A stretch of DNA of 35,278 bases from Pseudanabaena cinerea FACHB-1277 (GCF_014696345.1 NZ_JACJPY010000044.1:1-35278); one strand, 5' to 3'. Positions 6,566-16,141 are shown, numbered from the stretch's first letter. Notes: a model not told the origin generated them from the sequence alone. Program-made: numbers and translations.

Positions 6566-8815
6566 ATGAATAATAATCAATGGCATTCTGAATCTTACAA
6601 AGCGCTATTGCAAAAAGACTATGCTGAAGTGACTAAGATTTATCAGAAAAAGATTGATGAGCAACCCGAAAAAGCATTTATTCATACCGATTACTTCTAC
6701 TTAGGGTTAGCACAGCTTTTACAAGGACAAGAAATAGAAGCGCAACTTACATGGATGAATTGCCTTACTGAAGAAACTTCTTTAGAACAAATAGAATCTT
6801 GGACTGCGGAACTGGTAAATATTCTCTGTACAGAGGTAAAGAGGCAATATGAAATAGCCGAGTATAATGTGGCATGGTTAATTTGTCAGCATATTCATGA
6901 AATAGATGGTAATAATTTAGATTATCTATTATTGAATGGTTTAATTTCCCTAAAAAGAAATACTTTAGAGGATGATGATCCATCTTTTGCAGAATTAATA
7001 AGTAGTTTACAATCTTCATTGCATAGCTGGGACTTCGGTTTGCTGTGGGAACTTTGGGAAACTTTAACTAAATATCCCCCCTTTCCGTATCTAGTTGAAC
7101 TAACTAAAGCTTGTATCGCTCTGACCGAAAATCCTCAAGATTTTGCCTATAGATTGATATATTGTGCTGTTGAGCTTGCATTTTTTTATCGGCGATCTGA
7201 TTTGGGCATCGCTCTACTAGAAATATGTCAAACTACTCTGCCCGAAGAGGTGGAAGTTTTGCACCATCTATCCTGTATGTATCAGGATGCTGGTAAGTAC
7301 GACCTAGGAGTTACCACTGCTCAAAAAAACTACAAACTATCCACAAGGCTAGTTGATAGATTTTTTGCGAATGCCATATTATTACGCGCCTATCTCAACC
7401 AAGGCAACAGTTGGCAAAATGCTTTAGCCACTTTTGCGGAGCAGCAAGCATTACTAAATTCTCTAATCACCGAACAACCCCAAAATTTACAACAAGCGAT
7501 TATCAATCGCCTTTACACCGCTAACTTCTTTGCGCCATACTTTCAGGATAAGCCTAGAGAAAATCGCCACATCCAAAATCAAATTGGGCAGCTTTGTCAA
7601 AGCAATTTGAAGTCCAGTTCAAACTTGGACTTAACAGAGAAAATGCAAGATTTCCGCAAACGACTTGACCTTAGCACAGATAGCAACAATGAATTAACCC
7701 GCAAGCTCAAAATTGGCTACATCGGTCAAGGCATGGCTTCCCATTCCGTAGGCTGGCTGGCACGATGGTTGATCCGTCATCACAATCGAGAAAAGTTTGA
7801 ACTCTATGGTTACTTTCAAACCTATCGTCAAAATAATGATGATTTGCAAGCTTGGTATGAACAACAAATGGATGGCGTTTATCGGGCTGGCGTTGATGAT
7901 GATGGCAAATACGAAGATTTTGATAATCTTGCTAAAAAGATTTATCAGGATCAAATTGATATCTTAGTAGATATTGATAGTATCACCCTCGATGGCACTT
8001 GCGGTACAATGGCACGCAAGCCCGCCCCCATACAAGTGACATGGCTTGGTTGGGACGCTTCGGGTATTCCTGCGATCGATTACTTTATTGCTGACCCTTA
8101 TGTACTGCCCAATGATGCAGAAGAATATTATCAAGAGAAAATTTGGCGCTTACCGCAAACCTATATTGCCGTTGATGGTTTTGAGATCGCTGTTCCTAGT
8201 TTACGCCGCGATCAATTAGATATTCCCGCCGATGCAGTTGTCTATTTGAGCGCTCAACGTGGCTATAAACGCCATATTGACACTGTGCGGCTACAACTGC
8301 AAATTATTAAATCTGTTCCTAATAGCTATTTTCTAATTAAAGGAATTGCCGATCAAGGTGCGATTCAAGAGTATTTTAATCAATTAGCGATCGAAGAAGG
8401 CGTTGATACTAGCTGTTTAAGATTTTTGCCTCCAACCGCCAGCGAAGCCATCCATCGCGCTAATTTGGGAGTTGCGGATATCGTGTTAGACACCTATCCC
8501 TACAATGGCGCAACAACAACCCTAGAAACACTGTGGATGTGCATCCCTTTAGTAACAAGAGTTGGTGAGCAGTTCTCGGCGCGGAATAGCTATGGAATGA
8601 TGATGAATGCAGGTGTTAGTGAGGGCATAGCTTGGACTGATGCTGAATATGTGGAATGGGGCATTAAACTTGGCAAAGATGCCCAATTACGTCAAGATAT
8701 TGCTATGAAGTTAAAAGCATCTCGGCAAACTTCACCTTTATGGAATGCAAAGCAATTTACCCTTGAGATGGAAAAAGCCTATGAGCAGATGTGGCGAAAA
8801 TTTGTTCTTGGTTGA
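6566..8815 (+). CDS. O-GlcNAc-transferase-like glycosyltransferase (GT41, SPINDLY type)
   Basis: This 749-residue protein has a helical N-terminal half (about 1-340) with repeat-like segments of TPR character. A GT41 catalytic half starts near residue 380 with KIGYIGQGMASHSVGWLARWL. Further GT41 landmarks follow: the KPAPIQVTWLGWDASGIPAIDYFIADPYVLP region, the VYLSAQRGYKRH sugar-nucleotide segment, and the DIVLDTYPYNGATTTLETLWMCIPLVT loop. GT41 enzymes move a sugar from a nucleotide donor onto Ser/Thr of proteins in the cytoplasm. The gene lies right behind the major pilin gene, so pilin or an associated surface protein is a natural target, but this is inference. Donor sugar is not predictable. 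It is followed by a second glycosyltransferase gene 47 bp downstream. Confidence 0.88.
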   Translation: MNNNQWHSESYKALLQKDYAEVTKIYQKKIDEQPEKAFIHTDYFYLGLAQLLQGQEIEAQLTWMNCLTEETSLEQIESWTAELVNILCTEVKRQYEIAEYNVAWLICQHIHEIDGNNLDYLLLNGLISLKRNTLEDDDPSFAELISSLQSSLHSWDFGLLWELWETLTKYPPFPYLVELTKACIALTENPQDFAYRLIYCAVELAFFYRRSDLGIALLEICQTTLPEEVEVLHHLSCMYQDAGKYDLGVTTAQKNYKLSTRLVDRFFANAILLRAYLNQGNSWQNALATFAEQQALLNSLITEQPQNLQQAIINRLYTANFFAPYFQDKPRENRHIQNQIGQLCQSNLKSSSNLDLTEKMQDFRKRLDLSTDSNNELTRKLKIGYIGQGMASHSVGWLARWLIRHHNREKFELYGYFQTYRQNNDDLQAWYEQQMDGVYRAGVDDDGKYEDFDNLAKKIYQDQIDILVDIDSITLDGTCGTMARKPAPIQVTWLGWDASGIPAIDYFIADPYVLPNDAEEYYQEKIWRLPQTYIAVDGFEIAVPSLRRDQLDIPADAVVYLSAQRGYKRHIDTVRLQLQIIKSVPNSYFLIKGIADQGAIQEYFNQLAIEEGVDTSCLRFLPPTASEAIHRANLGVADIVLDTYPYNGATTTLETLWMCIPLVTRVGEQFSARNSYGMMMNAGVSEGIAWTDAEYVEWGIKLGKDAQLRQDIAMKLKASRQTSPLWNAKQFTLEMEKAYEQMWRKFVLG

Positions 8816-8862
8816 GAAGCGATCAATTATTATCAATATCCCTTAAACCTATAAATAAGTCT

Positions 8863-10254
8863 ATGACGTATGATAATTTATTAGATAATGGCGAGATATT
8901 TGCTTACTGTGAATATGTGCAGGGTTGTTGTCCTGAAGTTGGTTTAGATTTCTTCGATGATCTGGAGATTGATATCCTCAACACCAAATGGGAAGAGCCA
9001 GAATCAGCAATTGATTTTAATAATGTTGCAGTAATGGCATTAATTGCAGCAGATAATTGTAATGACCTTAATGAACGCGATCTTTATATAGAATATGCGA
9101 TCGAGGCATTAGAAAAAGGCATCTTATTTACAGATAGTCCACTCTGTAAAGCACATCTTGCCATTGTCCATCACCTCATCGGTGAGTTTGATAAATCTAT
9201 AGAAATTTGCCATAAAGCTCTCTCTGAGATTCTGCAAATCAACACAGACAATCACTTTAGCTCGTTATTAGGAATCATTTACTTACCTAGATATTCTTCA
9301 ACATGGAGACAAATAATTCAAGGAGAAATCCCAAATATTCTGAGATTAGAAAATGGCATTAAGCAAGCGATCGCCCTAATATCAGAGCTAATGCGATATA
9401 TAGCCATATCTGAAAACTATTCTCCTAAGTCAACAACCTCCTTATTAGATATTACTCAACCTCCTGATTCTTACAAAATTGTTATAGTTATTTCGGGAGG
9501 ATTAGGAGAATTCGTCACGAATACACTGATTAGTATTAAAAATTGTGGTATTACCCTAGAAAATATCGAAATCTTCACGCCTAGGAACTCCATAGTAGAT
9601 CTTAAGGATTTAGGTAAAATAGATTTTTCAGGTCAAATCACGGCTATTGAAGATATTACAGAAGATCAAGAAAATCTGAATGATAGTTCTGAATATCATG
9701 ACTATGGAAGCGATCGCTTTGGTACATTCACTATTCATAAATGGAAGGCGATAAAGTATACTCTTAGCCAAGGTTTTGCCAAAGTAATATATACAGATGT
9801 TGATATAGCTTGGCGACAATCACCCATATCAATGCTTCATCATATTAGTCAAATGTATGATTTAGCTATTCAAACAGAAGGAAATTCTGGTTTCCCCCCG
9901 CACTGTTGCACAGGGTTTATGAGTTTCGCAAACACAGCAATATCACATCAAATCTTAGATTCCTTAATTGAGTTACATTCATCAGTTGCACAAACTAACC
10001 CCGAATTTCATGATCAGATTATCTTTAATAACTTGATTCATTCAAACCCTAGCTTGATCAAAAATCTTTTCTTTCTTTCGGAAACTCGTTTTGCCTGTGG
10101 TTTATCTGCAAAACTGATGTCAATTTCTGACGAAATGATTGAGAGCATCCAAACTGGTCAACCAGATCCTATGATATTCCATGCAAATTGGACTGTTGGC
10201 TTATTAAACAAAAAATCGATGCTACAAAGAACAAATAATTGGTTCATACCATAG
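8863..10254 (+). CDS. Nucleotide-diphospho-sugar transferase (PF03407/GT77-like)
   Basis: The C-terminal half of this 463-residue protein carries the nucleotide-diphospho-sugar transferase fold: KWKAIKYTLSQGFAKVIYTDVDIAW with a DxD-type metal motif (D312-V-D314), then HCCTGFMSF and FHDQIIFNNLI. The N-terminal half (about 1-190) is helical with a TPR-like KAHLAIVHHLIGEFDKSIEICHKAL segment and is not recognised further. The frame is open from a GTG at 8791 that overlaps the GT41 gene. I prefer the ATG at 8863, because the extra 24 residues are unremarkable. It probably works in the same glycan pathway as the GT41 neighbour. GT77 enzymes include arabinosyl- and galactosyltransferases; the specificity here is unknown. 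Confidence 0.78.
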   Translation: MTYDNLLDNGEIFAYCEYVQGCCPEVGLDFFDDLEIDILNTKWEEPESAIDFNNVAVMALIAADNCNDLNERDLYIEYAIEALEKGILFTDSPLCKAHLAIVHHLIGEFDKSIEICHKALSEILQINTDNHFSSLLGIIYLPRYSSTWRQIIQGEIPNILRLENGIKQAIALISELMRYIAISENYSPKSTTSLLDITQPPDSYKIVIVISGGLGEFVTNTLISIKNCGITLENIEIFTPRNSIVDLKDLGKIDFSGQITAIEDITEDQENLNDSSEYHDYGSDRFGTFTIHKWKAIKYTLSQGFAKVIYTDVDIAWRQSPISMLHHISQMYDLAIQTEGNSGFPPHCCTGFMSFANTAISHQILDSLIELHSSVAQTNPEFHDQIIFNNLIHSNPSLIKNLFFLSETRFACGLSAKLMSISDEMIESIQTGQPDPMIFHANWTVGLLNKKSMLQRTNNWFIP

Positions 10255-10315
10255 TGAGACTGCTAACATCCACTCAAAAATACGAAGTTTTCTAGATTGT
10301 TTATAATAAAGAATT

Positions 10316-11095
10316 ATGCAAATTAGTAATGATATTCCTACCAATGACTACCAAGAAATTCAAAGACTTCTGAATGTCATAGATGGGGAGTTGATTGAAC
10401 TTAGTCAATTGCTATTTCTTCTAGATCTGGTTTGGGACGAAATGAATTGTGACAATATCAATCTGGATGCAGAAAGAATTAATAACTTCTATAAGCATCC
10501 AGTTTGGTTACTCAACGGCTTTTTTGCCGAACAACACTCGCTCTCATTACAACATCGTTGTGCTATCTCTAGTTGGATCACAGCTAATCACCTTAAAACA
10601 GTCCTAGATTTTGGTGGTGGCTATGGAACTTTAGCAAGAATGATTTCTGGTCAGTATAATGAAGCTAAAGTCGATATTTACGAGCCTTATCCTAGCGAAT
10701 TTGCTATTTCTCAATGTCAAGATTATCCATCAGTAGAGTTTGTAAATCGTTTGCAAACTAATCACTATGATTGTCTAGTTAGTACAGATGTTCTTGAACA
10801 CGTACCTGAACCACTTAATCTGTTCTCTCAGATGATTGATTCTGTAAAGATCGGCGGCTATCTCATTATTGCTAATTGTTTTTTCCCAATTATCAAATGC
10901 CATCTACCATCAACATTCCATCTGCGTTATACCTTTGATCGGTTTGCGATCGCAATGGGACTTGAAGTTATGGGAAACTGCATTGGAAGCCATGCAACCA
11001 TATATAAAAAGGTCAACAACTATCCTGTAAATTGGGAGCAAATAGAACGTATGAGCCTTGTGTCTAAAAGGCTCTTCTTTTTAAGAGAGTTATAG
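10316..11095 (+). CDS. Class I SAM-dependent methyltransferase
   Basis: This 259-residue protein has motif I TVLDFGGGYGTLARM (about 96-109), an acidic strand end VDIYEPYP for ribose binding, and a motif II/III region DCLVSTDVLEHVPEPLNLFSQM. VKIGGYLIIANCF follows. These mark a Rossmann-fold methyltransferase of the Methyltransf_12/23 type. It ends the pilA-glycosyltransferase gene string with the same strand and a 61-bp spacer, so a sugar or glycolipid substrate is likely. No other domain is present. The substrate cannot be deduced. Confidence 0.82.
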   Translation: MQISNDIPTNDYQEIQRLLNVIDGELIELSQLLFLLDLVWDEMNCDNINLDAERINNFYKHPVWLLNGFFAEQHSLSLQHRCAISSWITANHLKTVLDFGGGYGTLARMISGQYNEAKVDIYEPYPSEFAISQCQDYPSVEFVNRLQTNHYDCLVSTDVLEHVPEPLNLFSQMIDSVKIGGYLIIANCFFPIIKCHLPSTFHLRYTFDRFAIAMGLEVMGNCIGSHATIYKKVNNYPVNWEQIERMSLVSKRLFFLREL

Positions 11096-11124
11096 TCATA
11101 CGCTATCTCTTAGCTCTATTAATA

Positions 11125-12915
11125 TTAAGTCAACAAATCCTGACAGTATAAAATATCAGTCATGTACTGCTGTACATATTCGCTAATACCTTGAGGCGTA
11201 AACCAATAATGAACTTCATTCATTTCTTGGAGCATTTGCTGGTATTGCTTATCTGAAATTTTGTTGAGTATATCTGGTAATTCTTTAATCTCATCTATAT
11301 GAATAATCACACTAAACTTACTGTAATCCAATACATCCGTATAGGGTAAACCAATCTCATGATCGTGAACATAAATTGGGACAATACCAAGCTGCATTAG
11401 TTCAAAGAATCTAAAACTAGAAGGACCATATCCTCTAGGAGCTAGACCAAAACGACTAGATTGGCTCACATCAACAAATTTCTGAGCTAAATCTTCGGGT
11501 ATATCAATAGACCAAGAGGATTTGACATGAAACTGAAAACCTTCTACATCTCCAAGCGCATTGTACATCCGCAATCTAACATCATGGGTGATAGTACCTA
11601 CAAAGCTACACAGAGTTGTTCGTTGTGTAAAAGGAAGTCTAGGTACATTCAACAAACGATGCTCTCTATCTTCGACAATTAAAGGAAGAGGAATATATAA
11701 ATCTGGATCACTATTGCCAGCGATCGCAAATAAAATTAAGTTCTCTGGTTTATCTGCCTGTAGTAACAAACCATCATCCCACTGGAAGAGTGTAAATACT
11801 AATTTACCTTCTTGTCTTGCCTCTTCGCATTTCTTTAAAACTAATGGAGTTAAATCTTGCATCACTGCAATCGCATTTCCGCCAGCATTTTGAAATAAGT
11901 TATGCCAAAATATATCTAAGTATACTAGCCTATCCTTTTCTGGAAAATCAATATGTTCCCAGTACAAACTAAAATATTCCTCCATATATAGACCATTCTT
12001 AAATGGAGGATAGTTTACAGAAGTTTGTGGCTTTAAATCGATAAAGTTATTTGTAGCATTTTTATTCATTGCTTGATAGCAAGAAATTCCAACACTAGAA
12101 GTATGCTGAGAAGGCAATGAATTGCATCTCAATACATTTAAGTTCTTTGAAAATATAGAGGTGCAATTTTTATATAGGTAAGAAGGAATCATTCCCCAAA
12201 AATCTATTCTATAAAATTCATTGCTTTGTAAGAAGAGTACACCCTCGTTAAACTCCATTCCATCTGTATTATCAAATACAATAATCCCATCTTTCTTTAA
12301 TTTGTTGATACATTCTTGAGCACATTTATTCCGAAAATCTCCGTCTATAACTATTACATCAAAGCAGTTATCATCAAATTTGTGGATTGACTTACTATAT
12401 TCTTCTTCAGACTTATAGTGAGATATTTGAGCATTATCAGGTAGTCTGGTCTGAACTTCTTGAAACCAATTTAAGTCACTCTCTATCGTCTGAACTTGTC
12501 TAACTCTTTTAGACCACCATAATGTTGAGTTGCCCGATCCCCACTCAAAAACTGACCAATCTGAATCAATAATTGAATCTAAAAAATCTATTGCTGGATA
12601 AGTCAGCCAAGGTACTGGCTCGTTATTGGCATTGCTGGGTTTGCCTTGAGATATTGATTGAATCCATCCAGACGTTAAAAGAAAGTTGGTTTCCCTAGGA
12701 AGCAAAGAGCTTATTTCTTCCCAGTCACAATTACAGATTAATATATGAGCATAGTAGACTTCAAAGCCTTGAAAATCTAATCCCTTTGACAAAGCTTCTT
12801 TAATTAAATAGCAAGCATCTTTATTCTTGCCCTCATTCAGTAGTTTTTGAATTTTGTTATGTACTGCGGCATTAGCTATATTGATCTTAAACTTATTGTA
12901 AAATTTATCGCTCAT
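11125..12915 (-). CDS. Fusion: SAM methyltransferase-like domain plus exostosin (GT47) glycosyltransferase
   Basis: This 596-residue protein has three parts. Residues 1-100 are a helical TPR-like stretch (KIQKLLNEGKNKDACYLIKEAL). Residues about 105-260 form a methyltransferase-like Rossmann domain with VFEWGSGNSTLWW, VQTIESD and FDVIVIDGD. The rest is an exostosin/GT47-like transferase with TTLCSFVGTITHDVRLRM, FGLAPRGYGPSSFRFFELMQLGIVPIYV and a closing DYSKFSVIIHIDE strand. GT47 enzymes use UDP-sugars in polysaccharide or glycoprotein assembly. It converges on the methyltransferase gene with 29 bp between stops. The fusion suggests one protein both methylates and extends a glycan, though the first domain could be a non-catalytic SAM-fold module. 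Confidence 0.78.
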   Translation of the reverse strand: MSDKFYNKFKINIANAAVHNKIQKLLNEGKNKDACYLIKEALSKGLDFQGFEVYYAHILICNCDWEEISSLLPRETNFLLTSGWIQSISQGKPSNANNEPVPWLTYPAIDFLDSIIDSDWSVFEWGSGNSTLWWSKRVRQVQTIESDLNWFQEVQTRLPDNAQISHYKSEEEYSKSIHKFDDNCFDVIVIDGDFRNKCAQECINKLKKDGIIVFDNTDGMEFNEGVLFLQSNEFYRIDFWGMIPSYLYKNCTSIFSKNLNVLRCNSLPSQHTSSVGISCYQAMNKNATNNFIDLKPQTSVNYPPFKNGLYMEEYFSLYWEHIDFPEKDRLVYLDIFWHNLFQNAGGNAIAVMQDLTPLVLKKCEEARQEGKLVFTLFQWDDGLLLQADKPENLILFAIAGNSDPDLYIPLPLIVEDREHRLLNVPRLPFTQRTTLCSFVGTITHDVRLRMYNALGDVEGFQFHVKSSWSIDIPEDLAQKFVDVSQSSRFGLAPRGYGPSSFRFFELMQLGIVPIYVHDHEIGLPYTDVLDYSKFSVIIHIDEIKELPDILNKISDKQYQQMLQEMNEVHYWFTPQGISEYVQQYMTDILYCQDLLT

Positions 12916-13266
12916 ATGGGTAAGTAGGTGAAGTTAGCTAAATGTGACATCTGAAATCCTTGTATTTGGTAAAAGATTTTTTAAGTGAAACCATGTTTCA
13001 CCTGATTCCCTACATGAACGCAGGATTTTTGGGCTTTAGGCTGTTACAAAGCGCTGTATCTAGCTAGCTAAAGCTTATCAATTATTCGATGTTTGTAAGC
13101 CAATTTTCATGTCTTTTGTTCTAACCTTATTGAGAGGACAAAGCAATTTACCTCATCTAAGTCGATAAACTCTGTACAGATTGTAACCCATTTTGAGTGT
13201 GCTAACCAAAATCAAAGTAGTTTCAGCCCAACTATACAGCCTACATTCAGCAGACTTAACCCTTAA
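12916..13266. other. Intergenic region, 351 bp, with small hairpin and dispersed repeat fragment
   Basis: No gene is seen. It holds the leader of the minus-strand exostosin gene. A palindrome GTGAAAC/GTTTCAC lies at 12985-13001 (3-nt loop). A fragment at about 13018-13062 (GGGCTTTAGG...ACAAAGCGCTGTAT) matches the tails of the repeat clusters at 4437-4456 and 14930-14960. The remainder is AT-rich and featureless. Confidence 0.6.
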
Positions 13267-14064
13267 TTACTTCTTAAGTATTAAGCCTAAGATTAGTAAA
13301 ACAGAGCCAATTGCTAAGCATCCAACCATGCCATAAAAGAAACCTTTAGCAGCATTGGCAGTAGATTTGGCTAATGCCTCCTCACTTTTGAGAGAGATGA
13401 TAAACTTCTTGTCCGACTGAATGGGTTTACGAAGGGTGACATTACCACCATCATCGGCAGCCGTGCCAATTACCAACACTTCACGATCGCAGGGTAAAAT
13501 TGACTCAGTGTAACGATAGCCAAGGGTGCGGCGATCGCCAACGCCAAAACTATTCCCAAGGGACATCGTGAAGCCACCAAAGGATATAGAAGTACTATTA
13601 CCATGGCAAAACTCGTCAAGGATCTGTTCTGTGTCAATGTTGCCACCATCGGGGTTAACCAAGATCTGCCCAGAGCGATCCTCAAGTACAAAGGGAATCG
13701 AGCGACTATTGTTAGATACAGTTTCTGAAGATTTACGAGTTGCGATTTTAGTCCTGCCCTCACTGTCCGTAGTTTGGATTTTCTCCTCGTACTCGCGCAC
13801 TACCCTCATGGTGTAATGCACACAGGGTTGTTGCTTGAGTTCCGACAATAACGGGCGATCGCTACGAATCAAACCGCGCACCTTTACATATTCCCGCAAA
13901 TTGCCACTGCCGATTTCAGCCGCAATTTCACTGGCAATTTTTTGTAGCTCAGCGACCGTTGCAGGAATAGCAGATTGAATACTGCGTAACTTAGTACTGT
14001 AATTTTTCTGGACAAAGAATAGGACTACACCGATTATTAAGAGAATTGCCCCAAATATTGCCAT
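13267..14064 (-). CDS. Membrane protein with GIDE/MULAN-type domain
   Basis: This protein of 265 residues (from ATG 14062-14064) has an N-terminal membrane helix (AIFGAILLIIGVVLFFV), a soluble beta-rich middle and a C-terminal hydrophobic helix (GMVGCLAIGSVLLILGLIL). The middle has VKVRGLIRSDRPLLSELKQQPCVHYTMRVVREYEE. It continues with SIPFVLEDRSGQILVNPDG and a YRYTESILPCDREVLVIGTA segment. That order is the GIDE domain found in eukaryotic MUL1/MULAN E3 ligases and in many cyanobacterial proteins lacking the RING finger. Its bacterial role is unknown. The frame is open 3 codons further to a GTG at 14071-14073; ATG is preferred. It is divergent from the ycf33-like gene. Confidence 0.75.
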   Translation of the reverse strand: MAIFGAILLIIGVVLFFVQKNYSTKLRSIQSAIPATVAELQKIASEIAAEIGSGNLREYVKVRGLIRSDRPLLSELKQQPCVHYTMRVVREYEEKIQTTDSEGRTKIATRKSSETVSNNSRSIPFVLEDRSGQILVNPDGGNIDTEQILDEFCHGNSTSISFGGFTMSLGNSFGVGDRRTLGYRYTESILPCDREVLVIGTAADDGGNVTLRKPIQSDKKFIISLKSEEALAKSTANAAKGFFYGMVGCLAIGSVLLILGLILKK

Positions 14065-14130
14065 AGCGATCACCTTTAGCTAGATTGAGTAATGTATAGC
14101 AGTTTTTAATGACTAATTGTCTAGCCCACT

Positions 14131-14334
14131 ATGAAAAACTTTATTCAAAATCTACTACGTTATCCCAAATTTTTATTACTCATTATTGGTGGAGTCCTGT
14201 CGGTAGTCATCGGTCCTATTGTGCCTCTCCTCAAACAGCCCGTTACCGCGATCGCCATGATTACGGCGATCGTGAGCGGATTTATTGGGGTTTCCTTAGT
14301 GCTGCGAGCTATGCTCGGTTTTGATATTGCCTGA
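14131..14334 (+). CDS. ycf33: Ycf33/DUF751 family small membrane protein
   Basis: This 67-residue protein has two predicted membrane helices. The pattern NLLRYPKFLLLIIGGVL...PLLKQPVTAIAMITAIVSGFIGVSLVLRAMLGFD matches DUF751/Ycf33, conserved in cyanobacteria and some plastids but of unknown function, probably thylakoid or plasma membrane. Its length matches the family. It starts 67 bp from the divergent GIDE-like gene. Confidence 0.8.
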   Translation: MKNFIQNLLRYPKFLLLIIGGVLSVVIGPIVPLLKQPVTAIAMITAIVSGFIGVSLVLRAMLGFDIA

Positions 14335-14427
14335 AGAGAGCAGAAGAATGTCGCAAAGATACAAAGATACAGAGATACCTCTTTATGTCCTCCCTGCAAT
14401 CACCTTTGAGCTTGATACTGTAAAGCC

Positions 14428-14724
14428 ATGCTAGACATCATGCTTATTTTGGCGATCGGCATAGCGCCACCCATCCTTTCCCTATGGCTGTTGCACCGCT
14501 ATCAAGCCAAATTTCGTCAGCAATATGTTAGCTCAACTATGCAGCCCCTCTATCAACCCATTGCTCCAAGCCGAAAAACTTTACCCCCTGCGGATTTGGT
14601 CATGATCGAAGGATTTGGCTATGTGATTGGTAAAGTGAGTTGTCAGTACAATGCGCGATCGCCATATATTCGCTGTGCCGTCAATCCTGATGGGCCCTGT
14701 GACAATTGTCGGCATTACAGTTGA
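14428..14724 (+). CDS. DUF6464-like small cysteine-rich protein
   Basis: This 98-residue protein has one N-terminal membrane helix (IMLILAIGIAPPILSLWLL). Its C-terminus is the conserved block GKVSCQYNARSPYIRCAVNPDGPCDNCRHYS, with four Cys spaced C-x11-C-x7-C-x2-C. This matches cyanobacterial DUF6464 proteins as I recall them. The Cys cluster may bind a metal. It lies 93 bp after the Ycf33-like gene on the same strand and may share its transcript. Confidence 0.7.
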   Translation: MLDIMLILAIGIAPPILSLWLLHRYQAKFRQQYVSSTMQPLYQPIAPSRKTLPPADLVMIEGFGYVIGKVSCQYNARSPYIRCAVNPDGPCDNCRHYS

Positions 14725-15123
14725 AATCCTGATTGACAGATACATCCCCATCACAAGCAGCCAAGGTGCTTGTGCGACAGGTCGGAAATTGCTCAAAAAG
14801 CTCAACACAGTCATGGTTTTCTAATCAAGAAATGGCTATGCTATTTCCTTGCAGCCTATTGAGGCTTTTAGTAGTGCAGAAATAATTTTGAAAGTGGCTT
14901 GGAGTGCCTTTTTCAAACATCCTTTTGGGGCTTTAGTCAGCACAAAGCGCTGTATTTGGTATAAGCTAGGATGGCTATACGCAGCAATCGTCTATCAAAC
15001 CAACTATAAAAAAGTTTTTGAAAATGCTACAGAGTAGTGCTTTTAGAAGATTTTTGAGTTTGGAATTGATCCCCAGTCGCTGCGTGAAGGTGTTTTCAGC
15101 AATTTATTTCATCACTCTAAACT
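14725..15123. repeat. Intergenic region with second copy of the hairpin-repeat family; rbfA leader
   Basis: This 399-bp region has no convincing gene. At 14826-14850 a near-palindrome AAGAAATGGC-TAT-GCTATTTCCTT resembles the 4255-4287 hairpin. At 14883-14962 a block AATTTTGAAAG...TTTTTCAAA...TTTTGGGG...AGCGCTGTA parallels the 4386-4456 cluster in the same order. A 62-codon frame at 14849-15037 follows the repeat and lacks protein features. The last 80 bp hold the rbfA leader. Confidence 0.65.
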
Positions 15124-15507
15124 ATGGCTACTACTAGACGGGTTGCCCGTGTTGCCGAACTGATCAAGCGAGAGGTTAGTAACATGATTCTCAAAGATAT
15201 CAAAGATGATCGCGTGGGCATGGGCATGGTCAGCGTCACCGATGCCGAACTGTCTGGTGATCTTCAGCACGTTAAAATCTTTGTGAGCATCTACGGCACC
15301 GAAGAAGCAAGGGCGCAAACGATGGAAGCCCTAGCCTCTGCTACGGGGTTTATCAAGCGTGAAGTTGGGCAGAGGTTAGCATTGCGCCGTGTTCCTGAGA
15401 TTGCTTTTCATGAAGATCGCTCCTTTGAACGGGGTGTTAAAGTGCTGTCGCTGATCAATCAACTCAGCCGTGAACGGGAAGAGAAGGAGGCATCTCAGAG
15501 TGATTGA
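15124..15507 (+). CDS. rbfA: Ribosome-binding factor A
   Basis: This 127-residue RbfA has the KH-type fold motifs [50 protein letters not shown] and the closing [18 protein letters not shown]. It binds 16S rRNA and helps mature the 30S 5' end, notably in the cold. The acidic tail [11 protein letters not shown] is typical. The stop TGA (15505-15507) overlaps the start of the ExbB-like gene, giving translational coupling. Confidence 0.95.
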   Translation: MATTRRVARVAELIKREVSNMILKDIKDDRVGMGMVSVTDAELSGDLQHVKIFVSIYGTEEARAQTMEALASATGFIKREVGQRLALRRVPEIAFHEDRSFERGVKVLSLINQLSREREEKEASQSD

Positions 15508-16141
15508 ACTAATCAAGGCGGGCGGCGTGGTCATGTATCCACTGATTGCCCTATCTATATTTGCCCTCGCGGGGATCATGGAACGGCTAATCTTTTGGTT
15601 CAGAATTTTGAAGCAAGAAAAGAAGACGGCGGAAAATATCTTGGCGATCGCCCGCGAAGATTTGCGACTAGCGGCAGAGCTGTCGGAGCAATCGGCAAAG
15701 GTTCCTATCGGCAGATTCCTGAATGCGCCCCTTGCCCTTGAACACCCTGAACCTGAGTTATTTCGGCTTGCCCTTGAAAGTACTGCCGATGAAGAATTAG
15801 TGGAAATGCTCAAGGGTGAAAAAATGCTAGAAGCGATCATTACCCTCGCCCCATTACTGGGCTTGCTCGGAACCGTAACAGGTTTAATTATTTCCTTTAG
15901 TTCCCTCAAGCTAGGCGATGTGGCAGCAAATACGCGATCGGGGTCACTGACACAAGGGATCGGCGAAGCTCTGATTACCACCGCAACGGGGTTAATTATT
16001 GCCATCTTTACATCTGCTTTTCATCGGTTGTTCTTGTCACTGCACGATCAGCAGACCAAGTTATTTATGAAATTTGGCAACCAACTAGAATTAATTTACC
16101 GTCAGCATTGGCAAAAGTTAAGCTCTAGTATTACCAAATAG
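15500..16141 (+). CDS. MotA/TolQ/ExbB proton-channel family protein
   Basis: This 213-residue inner-membrane protein has three predicted helices. The first is [26 protein letters not shown]. The pair after residue about 115 is [21 protein letters not shown] and [23 protein letters not shown]. The GLLGTVTG and [11 protein letters not shown] motifs define the ExbB/TolQ/MotA family, which uses proton flow to energise outer-membrane transport or envelope maintenance. The frame is open to a GTG at 15470, but I choose GTG 15500-15502. It has an ideal GGAGG at 15486-15490 inside rbfA, and the protein then begins [13 protein letters not shown] as homologues do. No ExbD/TolR partner is next to it. Confidence 0.88.
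   Translation: MIELIKAGGVVMYPLIALSIFALAGIMERLIFWFRILKQEKKTAENILAIAREDLRLAAELSEQSAKVPIGRFLNAPLALEHPEPELFRLALESTADEELVEMLKGEKMLEAIITLAPLLGLLGTVTGLIISFSSLKLGDVAANTRSGSLTQGIGEALITTATGLIIAIFTSAFHRLFLSLHDQQTKLFMKFGNQLELIYRQHWQKLSSSITK

Noticed and set aside
8791-8862. Upstream GTG start for the GT77-like gene
   Set aside because: It would overlap the GT41 gene and add 24 residues with no conserved feature; the ATG at 8863 is preferred.
14849-15037. 62-codon plus-strand frame before rbfA
   Set aside because: It coincides with the second copy of the intergenic repeat family and starts with a weak codon; it is more likely repeat sequence than a gene.
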